From positions 121,957 to 182,357 of the forward strand of contig HF995323.1 in NCBI GenBank assembly GCA_000432275.1: a DNA stretch of 60,401 nucleotides, read 5' to 3'. Position numbers and translations under genes: made by a program. Under the pieces are notes generated by a model that saw only the letters and a program-made list of their open reading frames with translations, did not search any database and was not told the origin of the DNA. Source of the stretch: Proteobacteria bacterium CAG:495. Lineage in GTDB: Bacteria > Pseudomonadota > Alphaproteobacteria > RF32 > CAG-239. Below are positions 53,484 to 60,401 of the stretch, in pieces; within the stretch, counting starts at the first letter, position 1, and every line of letters starts with the position of its first letter.

Positions 53484-54242
53484 CTATAGTGGTATTTTAT
53501 AATTTTTATTCAAATAATTATTAACGCTATCAATATAAAAGGCTTCGGCATATCCTGTCGGCAAATTTGCCTGTGTTCCGCGATACCGGTTTAACCCTTG
53601 AGTTATATCAGCATATTGAAACAAAATATGAGCTGTTTTATACAAACGTAAAATACGAATTTTCTTCTCAATCACATGAGAGATATCTATGAAAGTATTA
53701 GGATTTGGAATAAGCGACCAAACTTCATAAAAAACTATCTTTAAATTTTTTTTGTAGCCATTTTTTTGCAAAATACGCTTAAATAAATTATTGGTAATAT
53801 AACCATGATCCGGATGTCGATCGTGTGGAACCGGTAAAAATATATATTCATAATTTTGAGTATTTAATATTTCTGAATATTGTGGAAAATAATTTTCCAT
53901 TTGTTCAATACCCCGAACACCTAAGGTCTGAAAAATATAATGATTTTTAATACCCAAAGCAGCCATAACATTATTAAATTCTTCCGTACGCATTTTCGCG
54001 TGATCAGCAGCTTTTCGTTCTTTATAATCCGTACCACTTGCCCCCATAACAATAACATCAAAATTATCCGGCCAAAGAGATAAAACACCACCACCGCCGA
54101 TCATTTCATCATCAGGATGTGGCGCAACAAACAAACATCGCGTATTCGGCTTTATCAAAAACTCGGGTTTAGCATAATAGTTTTTACGTAATCTATGACG
54201 TAACTTTTTGTTGGGAATTAAGTTAATAAAAAATTTATTCAT
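53484..54242 (-). CDS. PIG-L/LmbE-type deacetylase
   Basis: This 252-residue protein has the PIG-L zinc motif FVAPHPDDEMIGGGGVL (about 39-55) and the later histidines in HDRHPDHGYITNNLF (about 140-154). The first Asp-Asp pair acts as base and metal ligand. Family members remove N-acetyl groups from sugars, for example GlcNAc-linked lipids. The N-terminus, FFINLIPNKKLRHRLRKNYY, matches a short basic IPNKKLRxxLR motif often seen at the start of surface-glycan enzymes. It overlaps the upstream gene by eight bases. It probably generates a free amine on a sugar of the polymer, a possible attachment site for the acyltransferase encoded downstream. Confidence 0.85.
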   Translation of the reverse strand: MNKFFINLIPNKKLRHRLRKNYYAKPEFLIKPNTRCLFVAPHPDDEMIGGGGVLSLWPDNFDVIVMGASGTDYKERKAADHAKMRTEEFNNVMAALGIKNHYIFQTLGVRGIEQMENYFPQYSEILNTQNYEYIFLPVPHDRHPDHGYITNNLFKRILQKNGYKKNLKIVFYEVWSLIPNPNTFIDISHVIEKKIRILRLYKTAHILFQYADITQGLNRYRGTQANLPTGYAEAFYIDSVNNYLNKNYKIPL

Positions 54243-56157
54243 ATTTTTCTCTGCTCTTAATATGATGATCTTGCATAACTATACCTAAATAAAGTTTTTT
54301 GATATCATTAAGCGTAATCTTCAACTTTTTATAAAACTTATACTGCTTTTCATAAACCATTGCTTTAAAGAATGGTTCACACGGCATAAAATTTACGGTC
54401 TTGTTAGCCAGCAAATATTCACCATGCCAGGCAGCTTCACAACTTACGGTTTTAATAAGTTCTGATGCATTATACTTTTCATCTAATTCTTTACAAACCT
54501 CATTGGAAAACATAATAGGTGTGGTTAAAAATCTATAGTTTTTGCCTTTACGCCCAAAAAATGAGCGTACCGTTTGTTCTTTGGAAAACATATCAGAATT
54601 ACCACATTTGTTGTTAATCAGTTTAGCATCTTTACCTTCACGACAAACAATATACGGCGTTGTTTCATCATACATAAAATCTGAAACATAAAAGTTTTTG
54701 ATAAAATACGAATCACTATCAATCATCAAATAGAAATCACATACATTTGCTTTATAAAACCGTAACTTAACAATTTGCTGATTTAACCACCCGTCATTTA
54801 ATGTATCTTCTCCCAAAAATTCTTCATCCGAGAAAAACTGTATATTATAACTTTCTTTTCCCGTAAGGATGCTTGATTGTATCAATGCAATATCATTTTG
54901 AGGAGCGACAATATAAAAAGGAATATCGTCCTTATTATATTCATCAATACTCTGCTTCAAAGTTTTTAAACGCAATAAATTGCGACGATACGTTTTACAC
55001 ATCAATGCCATTTTACTGTTATTTTTTTGCTTACACTTTGATAAATTTATTGCTTGTTCTAAATCACCTAAAGATTGTTTATAGATGTTATCCGCCAATT
55101 CAGAGAGATTTGACTGCATCCTATCATAATCGGCAACGGCCATATTATAGGCATCGGTCATTACTTTTCCCAAAGCGTTGCCATTATAAAGAATAGCTGT
55201 CTTATCTGAAAACTCATAATGTGTGCCAAAGATAGAATTTATGATTAACGGTTTCCTAAACCCTAGAGATAATTGTACAATACCGCTTGCTTGCCCATTT
55301 AGATAGCGATGATGCTGCAAATTATTTATATCCATTAACCCTAACAGAAAGTCCGTCTTTTCAATCGCATCATACATATCCGGAAAGTTTAGCCGACCGC
55401 GCATTTCAATATATTGCTGTAAATTTTGAGGAATTTCTAACTTTCCCGAACCGATAACAACAATCTTAAAATTAGTAATCCCTTGCTTTAATAAAACTTG
55501 AATACCATCAAATAGCATTTGATGATTTTTAACAGATGAATCTATCACACCGACAGCTGTAAAAATTATAGTATCCTTATGTTTTGACGTAATTTTAATA
55601 TTCCCAAAATAATGAGGATTAAGCCTCGGAATCCCTTGAATATCAGATAACACAAAGAGTCTATTTTCCGATAAAGCCTCATTAATTTCAGGAAAGATTG
55701 CACAATTTTTAGATAAAACATCATGCTCAACACCTAAAAAACCATATTTCGCAGATACAATTTTCTTAAATTTATTAAAGATATTTGTTCCACACTTATA
55801 GGTACATGAGTTGAAAAAAATAAAATCATATTGTGATAATATTTTAAAAGATCCCCACTTTTTTAATTCATTTTCTGTCCCCACAAAAACCCTCGGCGGA
55901 TTTATTATATAACGGCACAATGGATATTCTTTAAAGTTTTCAAAATGCATAAAGACGTCAACATTATATCCCAAATCCGAAAAATATTTACAATGTCCGG
56001 CAATGGTTTCTGCGTGGTATGGATTCAGTTCAATAATAAGTACAGACTTTTCTTTTATAACTGTGTTTTTATTAAATGTAATTGCACTAAAACATTCTTT
56101 ACGTAATTTTTTTACAGCAATTTTCTCTTTGATTTTTCGTTTTAGTTTCTTAAACAT
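54235..56157 (-). CDS. Two-domain glycosyltransferase (GT4-like plus DUF6492-like)
   Basis: This 640-residue protein has two transferase-like parts. Residues about 40-360 are GT-B/GT4-like, with SVLIIELNPYHAETIAGHCKY, VGVIDSSVKNHQMLFDGI and FKIVVIGSGKLEIPQ. The equivalent of the E-x7-E loop is weak (GQASGIVQLSLGFRKPLI). Residues about 395-600 are a GT-A-like domain resembling DUF6492, with IPFYIVAPQNDIAL, CDFYLMIDSDSYFIKNF (a D-x-D-type motif) and PIMFSNEV. The N-terminus is strongly basic (MFKKLKRKIKEKIAVKKLRK). It overlaps both neighbours by eight bases. It probably adds two successive residues; the specificity is unknown. Confidence 0.72.
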   Translation of the reverse strand: MFKKLKRKIKEKIAVKKLRKECFSAITFNKNTVIKEKSVLIIELNPYHAETIAGHCKYFSDLGYNVDVFMHFENFKEYPLCRYIINPPRVFVGTENELKKWGSFKILSQYDFIFFNSCTYKCGTNIFNKFKKIVSAKYGFLGVEHDVLSKNCAIFPEINEALSENRLFVLSDIQGIPRLNPHYFGNIKITSKHKDTIIFTAVGVIDSSVKNHQMLFDGIQVLLKQGITNFKIVVIGSGKLEIPQNLQQYIEMRGRLNFPDMYDAIEKTDFLLGLMDINNLQHHRYLNGQASGIVQLSLGFRKPLIINSIFGTHYEFSDKTAILYNGNALGKVMTDAYNMAVADYDRMQSNLSELADNIYKQSLGDLEQAINLSKCKQKNNSKMALMCKTYRRNLLRLKTLKQSIDEYNKDDIPFYIVAPQNDIALIQSSILTGKESYNIQFFSDEEFLGEDTLNDGWLNQQIVKLRFYKANVCDFYLMIDSDSYFIKNFYVSDFMYDETTPYIVCREGKDAKLINNKCGNSDMFSKEQTVRSFFGRKGKNYRFLTTPIMFSNEVCKELDEKYNASELIKTVSCEAAWHGEYLLANKTVNFMPCEPFFKAMVYEKQYKFYKKLKITLNDIKKLYLGIVMQDHHIKSREKYE

Positions 56158-57463
56158 TTACTTTACTCCATTTATTTAATATCCACGAAGATGAATTAGC
56201 TTTATTCTCCCCTCCAACACCAAAAGCTAAATCCACTCCGCATTCTATACAAGTAGAGCACTCTGGAATATTCTCTTTTCCCCGATCACCTCCGTTTGCA
56301 AATACTAAGTTTGCTTCAGGATATCTTTCTCTGACTTTTTTTATTCCATCATTAGCTGAACCATCCGAATCATCAAATTCAAGGACATCAACAACACCTT
56401 TTAAATTTTCTAAAATCGATTTACGTGTTTTCATTGAATGAAAATTTTTACCTTTTTTACGACATAACCACTTATCAGAATTAACTAAAACTATTACGCC
56501 ATCTGATGCCTGTGCTGAAGCCTTGATCATCTCAATATGACCTTCGTGAATAGGATCAAAACCACCGGACACAATGTAATATGTAGGAGTATGTTCAACA
56601 ACACTATTACAAAAATACAAAAAGGGCTTTGCGATATTTTTATCAATAAACTTGCTTTTATATACTGTAATGCCCAATATTTTTATCCGCCGGCAATTAT
56701 TCTTGACGTTATTTCGGTAAAAAATTTTAATAAACTTACAATATAAAATTGCCCAAAGACGCATTTTAGGATGATATCTTTGCAGCAAAGTATCTTTATA
56801 AAGCCGTCTTTCTCTCAATTCTTTTTTGAAATAGTTTTTCCATAAAGATTCTTCCTGACTTTTAGTACGATAAAAAAATAAAACTTCTGGCAAACGTATC
56901 ATTGGAAGATTATTATCTACATAATTGAGCCAATAATCCATATCATCGCCGCTATAACCATTAAAATCTATTTTATATCCTCCAAATTTTTCAAAATCTT
57001 CTTTATAAAATAGAGCCGAGATAACACAGCATTCATGCCTACCATACATTTCATATTTTGTAAATTTGGGCTGATAGAAGAAACCACAACATTTTCCAAA
57101 CATCCAAACCTCACTTGCAACAACACGATTATTGGTTGTGGATATAATATGATACAATCTTTCCAAACATGTTGGTGCTATTTTATCATCCGCATCTAAA
57201 GGATAAATATATGTCCCCTGTGCTTGCTTTATCGCATTATTACGAGCGACAACAACACCCTGATTTGCTTGCCGTATCAACCTTATATTTTTATTATGTT
57301 TTACATATTCATTTACAATTTCAGCAGAATCATCCGTTGAACCATCATCGATTACGATAACTTCATAATCTTTAAATGTTTGGGAAACCAAGGAATCAAG
57401 ACATTCTTTAATGTATTTTTCCTGATTATAGCAAGGAACAATAACACTTATTTTACAAACCAT
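56150..57463 (-). CDS. Fusion of GT2 glycosyltransferase and cytidylyltransferase-like nucleotidyltransferase
   Basis: Residues 1-240 are a GT2 domain: ISVIVPCYNQEKYIKECLDS, VIDDGSTDDSAEIV, ARNNAIKQAQGTYIYPLDADD (about 73-93). Residues 292-437 are a nucleotidyltransferase of the cytidylyltransferase superfamily, with GGFDPIHEGH (300-309), the KTRKSIL segment and FANGGDRGKEN. The residue 261-270 linker KILGITVYKS carries the recurrent glycan-locus peptide exactly at the domain boundary. The second domain resembles TagD/RfaE-type enzymes that make CDP- or ADP-activated alcohols or heptose; its substrate may be a polyol phosphate. A GT2 joined to the enzyme making its donor is a plausible reading. 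It overlaps both neighbours by 8-11 bases. Confidence 0.82.
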   Translation of the reverse strand: MVCKISVIVPCYNQEKYIKECLDSLVSQTFKDYEVIVIDDGSTDDSAEIVNEYVKHNKNIRLIRQANQGVVVARNNAIKQAQGTYIYPLDADDKIAPTCLERLYHIISTTNNRVVASEVWMFGKCCGFFYQPKFTKYEMYGRHECCVISALFYKEDFEKFGGYKIDFNGYSGDDMDYWLNYVDNNLPMIRLPEVLFFYRTKSQEESLWKNYFKKELRERRLYKDTLLQRYHPKMRLWAILYCKFIKIFYRNNVKNNCRRIKILGITVYKSKFIDKNIAKPFLYFCNSVVEHTPTYYIVSGGFDPIHEGHIEMIKASAQASDGVIVLVNSDKWLCRKKGKNFHSMKTRKSILENLKGVVDVLEFDDSDGSANDGIKKVRERYPEANLVFANGGDRGKENIPECSTCIECGVDLAFGVGGENKANSSSWILNKWSKVNV

Positions 57464-58310
57464 ACTGGTCTCCTTTTTCTTTCATTCCCAATAACGGAAT
57501 TTTACCAAACAAATAAACTGAATATTTGTTGTTTTTTAATGTAACAGTCAAAAAAGGAACCAGCTTAAATAGCCTAATACACCATACCCTCTTTCTCGTA
57601 TTCGTATAATAAGCAAAAAACGCAGGATATTTATTTCGCATAATTGCGTGAATTTCTTCCGTGACTTCTCTCATTGTCTTTTTTTGTAAAACAGAAGTCC
57701 TGTGATCATGTGAACGATATCTAAACAAAACTTCAGAAATGTTATAAAACCGAGTAAATTCCATTAAGGAACACCACAATTTATAATCCTCCGCCGGAGA
57801 ATATTCTTTCTCGTACCTGATTTTATTTTCAATTAAAACAGATTTTCGAAGCATTGATGAAGGGTGAACCACTGCACATATATTCATCATTAAAGACTTG
57901 ATTTTAAAGTCATCTGAAGGAAAATATAACCCTTTATTATCAGGAAAAACATCTGTCCAACACCCAACAACGCCAACATCAGGATGAGCATCTAAATAAT
58001 CTACCTGTTTTTCCAATCACTCCGGCAAAGAAACATCATCATGATCCATTACTGCCAAATATTCTCCCCTCGCCATATCAACTAATTTGTTACGAGATTC
58101 TGAAATTCCCATATTCGTTTCATTTCTCAAATATTTAATACGACGGTCTTTATATGATTTAACAATAAGTTCTCTATCGTCTTCTAGACAATCATCCAAA
58201 ATCAAAAACTCAAAATCACTATATGTTTGCGCTAAAATACTTGAAATTGCCTCTCTCAAATACTCTTCGTTCGTCCGATACACCGGCATTAATACAGAAA
58301 CCCTAACCAC
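57453..58310 (-). pseudogene. GT2 glycosyltransferase interrupted by an in-frame TGA
   Basis: The first half (58310-58020, MVRVSVLMPVYRTNEEYLRE to DHDDVSLPE) ends at TGA (58019-58017). The frame continues without shift from the next codon, TTG, into EKQVDYLDAHPDVGVVGCW and on to 57453. The neighbouring intact paralogue reads DHDDISLTDRFKMQAAYLDAHPDVG at the same place, so the stop replaces its arginine (CGA to TGA fits). Together the halves give about 284 residues, matching the paralogue. The C-terminus ends VYLFGKIPLLGMKEKGDQ. The second half could restart at the TTG but would lack the donor-binding GT2 core. It is either a recent nonsense mutation or a switchable allele. Confidence 0.85.
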
Positions 58311-58328
58311 AAGCAGCTCCCTGTTTCA

Positions 58329-59189
58329 TTACAATTTAAGCTTGGCTGAAACCTTGGAATAAGTTTCGGCTATTGGTAAAAAACCAAACAAATAATACTT
58401 TGTCGTTGCACGGAAGCGTTTGATTTTCAAAACAGGTATGCCAAATATTTTAACTTTGACAAAACATGGATACTTGGACTGAACCTTATCCCACAATGCC
58501 CGATGCTCTGACTGGAGGTACCCAAACACCCTCTCCTCTATTGACCTGATTTGACGCGTTTCCTTTTTGGTTGTATTACTCTCGTGTTTCCTGTACAAAA
58601 ACAACACCTCCGGCAAACAACCAAAACGCGTCTTGCCAAGCAGATGTAAATACAGATTATAATCTTCCGTCGGAAAATATTCCTTGTCATACCGCAAACC
58701 GCTTTTCTCCAAAACCGACTTGCGCATCATAGTCGTCGGATGAAGCAAGGCGCATCCGAGCATCATCGCCTCTTCTATTCCCTCGTTGTCCTCCGGCGGA
58801 ATAACCAGCTTATTCTTGGGTATTTCCCTATGTGCCGTACCCAATACGCCAACATCAGGATGTGCATCAAGATAAGCCGCCTGCATCTTAAAACGATCCG
58901 TAAGTGAAATGTCGTCATGATCCATTATTGCCAGATATTCGCCTCGAGCCAAATCCATCAGTTTATTCCGCGTTTCCGAAATTCCCTGATTATGATCGTT
59001 TTTGTAATATCTGATACGCGCATCGTCATAACTTTTAATAACCTTTTCCACTCGCTCATCAGTAGAGGCGTCATTGATTATTATCAGCTCAAAATCGCCA
59101 TAACTTTGCCGCAAAATACTTTCTATACATGCACGAAGATAAGCTTCCTTTGTATTATATACCGGTAAAAGAACAGAAATTTTCGGCAT
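58329..59189 (-). CDS. GT2 glycosyltransferase
   Basis: I place the start at 59189 (MPKISVLLPVYNT), which aligns with the paralogue and has GGAAA upstream; the frame is open to a TTG at 59228. The 286-residue protein has the GT2 core LPVYNTKEAYLRACIESIL, IINDASTDERVEKVI, ARGEYLAIMDHDDISL (donor-metal D-x-D-type) and GLRYDKEYFPTEDYNLYLHL. Two copies of the recurrent glycan-locus peptide lie at its end: KVKIFGIPVLKIKRF and YYLFGFLPIAETY. It follows the XRE gene directly and precedes its broken duplicate, so the pair arose by tandem duplication. Confidence 0.88.
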   Translation of the reverse strand: MPKISVLLPVYNTKEAYLRACIESILRQSYGDFELIIINDASTDERVEKVIKSYDDARIRYYKNDHNQGISETRNKLMDLARGEYLAIMDHDDISLTDRFKMQAAYLDAHPDVGVLGTAHREIPKNKLVIPPEDNEGIEEAMMLGCALLHPTTMMRKSVLEKSGLRYDKEYFPTEDYNLYLHLLGKTRFGCLPEVLFLYRKHESNTTKKETRQIRSIEERVFGYLQSEHRALWDKVQSKYPCFVKVKIFGIPVLKIKRFRATTKYYLFGFLPIAETYSKVSAKLKL

Positions 59190-59224
59190 TTTTTTATTTC
59201 CAGTCACCATGCGTCCAAACACCC

Positions 59225-59623
59225 TCAATACTTTCCCATCTCCGTCTGAGAGATAAGTTTGACCTGTTCGTAAAGGAACTTTAGTTTTTCCGGACTGTAC
59301 TGATTAATGGAAGCCAGAATAAAATCAACCATGTCATTACGCACACGGTCTTTTGAATAGGCTTTCTTTTCAACCCTGTCCCTGAAAAATTCTTCATTGT
59401 CCGCAAACAAATCCAAGTAAGAAACGCCAAGAACCTCCGCTATTGACAGCAGCACCGACAAGTCAGGATTATACAACGCCCGCTCCAGATTCGAAATCGT
59501 TGCTATCCCCACATGGCTCTCTTCCGCCAGCTCCTTTTGTCCCATATGACGTGCCTGTCTCAGGCGTTTGATATTCGCCGCTACCAATCCCCGGTAATAT
59601 AGTGTCTTATCCTTTTCCGTCAC
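59225..59623 (-). CDS. XRE-family HTH regulator heading the polysaccharide operon
   Basis: This 132-residue protein has a Cro/C1-type HTH (IKRLRQARHMGQKELAEESHVG and IATISNLERALYNPDLSVLLSIAE, about 18-65) and a helical C-terminal region (NDMVDFILASINQYSPEKLKFL). The start is GTG with AAAGG eight bases before it. Its stop touches the TTG that opens the GT2 frame. A promoter and a terminator-type hairpin lie upstream, so it may control its own operon, possibly together with attenuation. It resembles the XRE protein at 48304-48684. Confidence 0.88.
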   Translation of the reverse strand: MTEKDKTLYYRGLVAANIKRLRQARHMGQKELAEESHVGIATISNLERALYNPDLSVLLSIAEVLGVSYLDLFADNEEFFRDRVEKKAYSKDRVRNDMVDFILASINQYSPEKLKFLYEQVKLISQTEMGKY

Positions 59624-59804
59624 ATCAAAACCTTTGTCGTTCTTATCTTTATTTATGTTTTGTAATCTAGCATAATAAATTATTATTCGTCAAATAATAT
59701 TTATATGCCTGCGACAAAATCCATTTTCCAGATTTTGCTCGGCCAATCAAACAATACCCATACATTCGCAAACGCCGCTTATGTGTCAGAAATTTAATAA
59801 AAAA

Positions 59805-59841
59805 AAAGAGATTGGCCTTTTTGAAAAAGGGCAATCTCTTT
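59805..59841 (-). terminator. Strong hairpin terminator upstream of the XRE/polysaccharide operon
   Basis: AAAGAGATTG and CAATCTCTTT enclose CCTTTTT / AAAAAGG, followed on the minus strand by a T-run. It lies about 180 bases before the XRE start and therefore between a promoter at 60090-60118 and the operon. Confidence 0.9.
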
Positions 59842-59862
59842 AAATAAATGATACTTACTAAT

Positions 59863-59901
59863 TTAAAGCATCATACGGAGCGGAACACTAAACATGGCCA
59901 T
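59863..59901 (-). CDS. Candidate 12-codon leader ORF
   Basis: An ATG preceded by TTTTAGG opens 12 codons (MAMFSVPLRMML) that end 22 bases before the hairpin terminator. It is too short to judge by composition. It is listed because of its position in an apparent leader transcript. Confidence 0.2.
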   Translation of the reverse strand: MAMFSVPLRMML

Positions 59902-59921
59902 TTGCCTAAAAGACTGAGTCC

Positions 59922-59975
59922 TTAAGCTGCAAATACAACCACGCCGTTAACGATGATTAAAATTGTTGTTAACAT
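59922..59975 (-). CDS. Candidate 17-residue hydrophobic peptide
   Basis: An ATG opens MLTTILIIVNGVVVFAA, almost wholly hydrophobic, similar in size and character to type I toxin peptides or to a leader peptide. No clear ribosome site precedes it. It lies in the same short transcript as the terminator at 59805-59841. Confidence 0.25.
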   Translation of the reverse strand: MLTTILIIVNGVVVFAA

Positions 59976-60089
59976 ACTACAGCAAATTTTAATGGTTAAT
60001 AACTGTGTTAATACTCTCTATGTTAGTCGATAAACGAATAACCATAAAAAAAACATCTGATAGACATAATACTCTAATTTCGGAAATAA

Positions 60090-60118
60090 CCTATAGACAC
60101 CTTTAGCCTAAGAGTCAA
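60090..60118 (-). promoter_or_regulatory. Candidate promoter of the leader transcript
   Basis: TTGACT (60113-60118) and TATAGG (60090-60095) with a 17-base spacer on the minus strand. A transcript from here would reach the terminator after about 285 bases and, if it reads through, the XRE/polysaccharide operon. Confidence 0.4.
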
Positions 60119-60340
60119 GCATAATATTTCATACTTAAACATTCCGCATCAACAGAAACAACAAACAGACAGTTTGCAAATTAAAAAAAATCTTTAACCA
60201 CGACTTAGCATATCAATTTAAATTTTCGAAAAAAAAACACCAATTTATTTGCAATACATTACCGGGACTCACGCCGAAAGATTGGAGAAATCTCTTTAAA
60301 AATCACAAAAAAATTCCCTTCCGCATGGGAGGAGGATTTT
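60119..60340. other. AT-rich stretch with no gene
   Basis: No coding frame or RNA gene is apparent. A weak hairpin followed by seven T on the minus strand lies near 60305-60335, just past the tRNA-like fragment, which would be a normal place for a tRNA terminator. Confidence 0.4.
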
Positions 60341-60359
60341 ATGGTGGGCCCAGATGGAC
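60341..60359 (-). other. Displaced tRNA 3' end (possible attachment site remnant)
   Basis: On the minus strand the 19 bases AGTCCATCTGGGCCCACCA fit the end of the T-loop, the T-stem 3' strand CCATC, the acceptor strand TGGGCCC, discriminator A and CCA. The sequence immediately upstream (60360-60401) does not continue as a tRNA. This is the expected trace where an element integrated into a tRNA gene and displaced its original 3' end. The identity of the tRNA cannot be told. Confidence 0.5.
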
Positions 60360-60401
60360 TACTCTGCGCTCCGCTTGAAGTTGCACGGGCGCTCGTTCGC
60401 T

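Noticed and set aside
57453..58310. TGA read as an amino acid (altered genetic code or selenocysteine)
   Set aside because: Genes elsewhere in the window end normally at TGA (for example the IbrA-like gene in its ATGA overlap), the paralogue has Arg at this site, and no selenocysteine-type hairpin was seen.
1..60401. CRISPR array, insertion sequence or prophage genes
   Set aside because: No regularly spaced direct repeats, transposase, integrase or phage structural genes were seen.

Overview
The window looks like chromosomal DNA of a Gram-negative alphaproteobacterium of moderate to low GC, probably a host- or gut-associated Rhodospirillales-like lineage; this placement is inference. The evidence is a lipid A/Kdo block (DUF374 acyltransferase, waaA, lpxK), lspA, sppA, an OmpA-like lipoprotein, a DUF3035 lipoprotein of the kind found in alphaproteobacteria, gatCAB, a MutL with the nicking-endonuclease motif, and recA, lon and HU of proteobacterial type. 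Three tRNA genes (Val-TAC, Ser-GCT, Leu-GAG) all encode CCA. No rRNA, CRISPR array, integrase or transposase gene was seen.

Layout: (1) 1-8140 is an AT-rich surface-polysaccharide locus on the minus strand. Transcription runs from a three-domain glycosyltransferase through an acetyltransferase and an aminotransferase-HAD fusion to a TupA-like ATP-grasp protein; a small membrane protein and a GT4 glycosyltransferase follow. A DksA/TraR-like tail sits at the left edge. (2) 8407-16593 holds tRNA-Val, HU, a secreted orphan, lon, then a plus-strand operon of a FliN-like protein, DUF374 acyltransferase, waaA and lpxK. (3) 16590-21239 holds an aldo/keto reductase and a tightly overlapping three-gene module (SNF2-like helicase with damaged motifs, IbrA/DUF3440 PP-loop protein, IbrB/ParB-like protein) lying on the 3' side of tRNA-Ser. 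(4) 21366-31949 holds a short independent transcript with a 35-codon ORF, then a long minus-strand housekeeping run (mgtE, lspA, DUF3035, two M16 peptidases, pgi, mutL, nudix, ZIP transporter). (5) 32078-46886 is core: tRNA-Leu, DUF502, recJ, OmpA-like, Panacea/DUF192, nucleoside hydrolase, gatCAB, sppA, fabI, yihY, recA. (6) 47020-50181 is an accessory strip with a LysR regulator, a small ORF, an XRE regulator, an APC permease and several inverted repeats. (7) 50361-60401 is a second AT-rich polysaccharide operon headed by an XRE regulator. It contains several fused enzymes and one glycosyltransferase broken by an in-frame TGA. It is preceded by a promoter, two tiny ORFs and a strong terminator that may act as an attenuated leader. 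At the right edge lies what looks like a displaced tRNA 3' end, suggesting an integrated element beyond the window.

The most promising candidates for something undescribed are: (a) the helicase/IbrA/IbrB module beside tRNA-Ser, a plausible nucleic-acid-modification, regulatory or defence cassette whose helicase has lost its normal ATP-binding residues; (b) a short hydrophobic/basic peptide motif of the type F-G-I-P-V-x-K that recurs at the ends or domain junctions of structurally unrelated enzymes in both polysaccharide loci; (c) the multi-enzyme fusions in those loci; and (d) the two short promoter-to-terminator transcripts carrying tiny ORFs.
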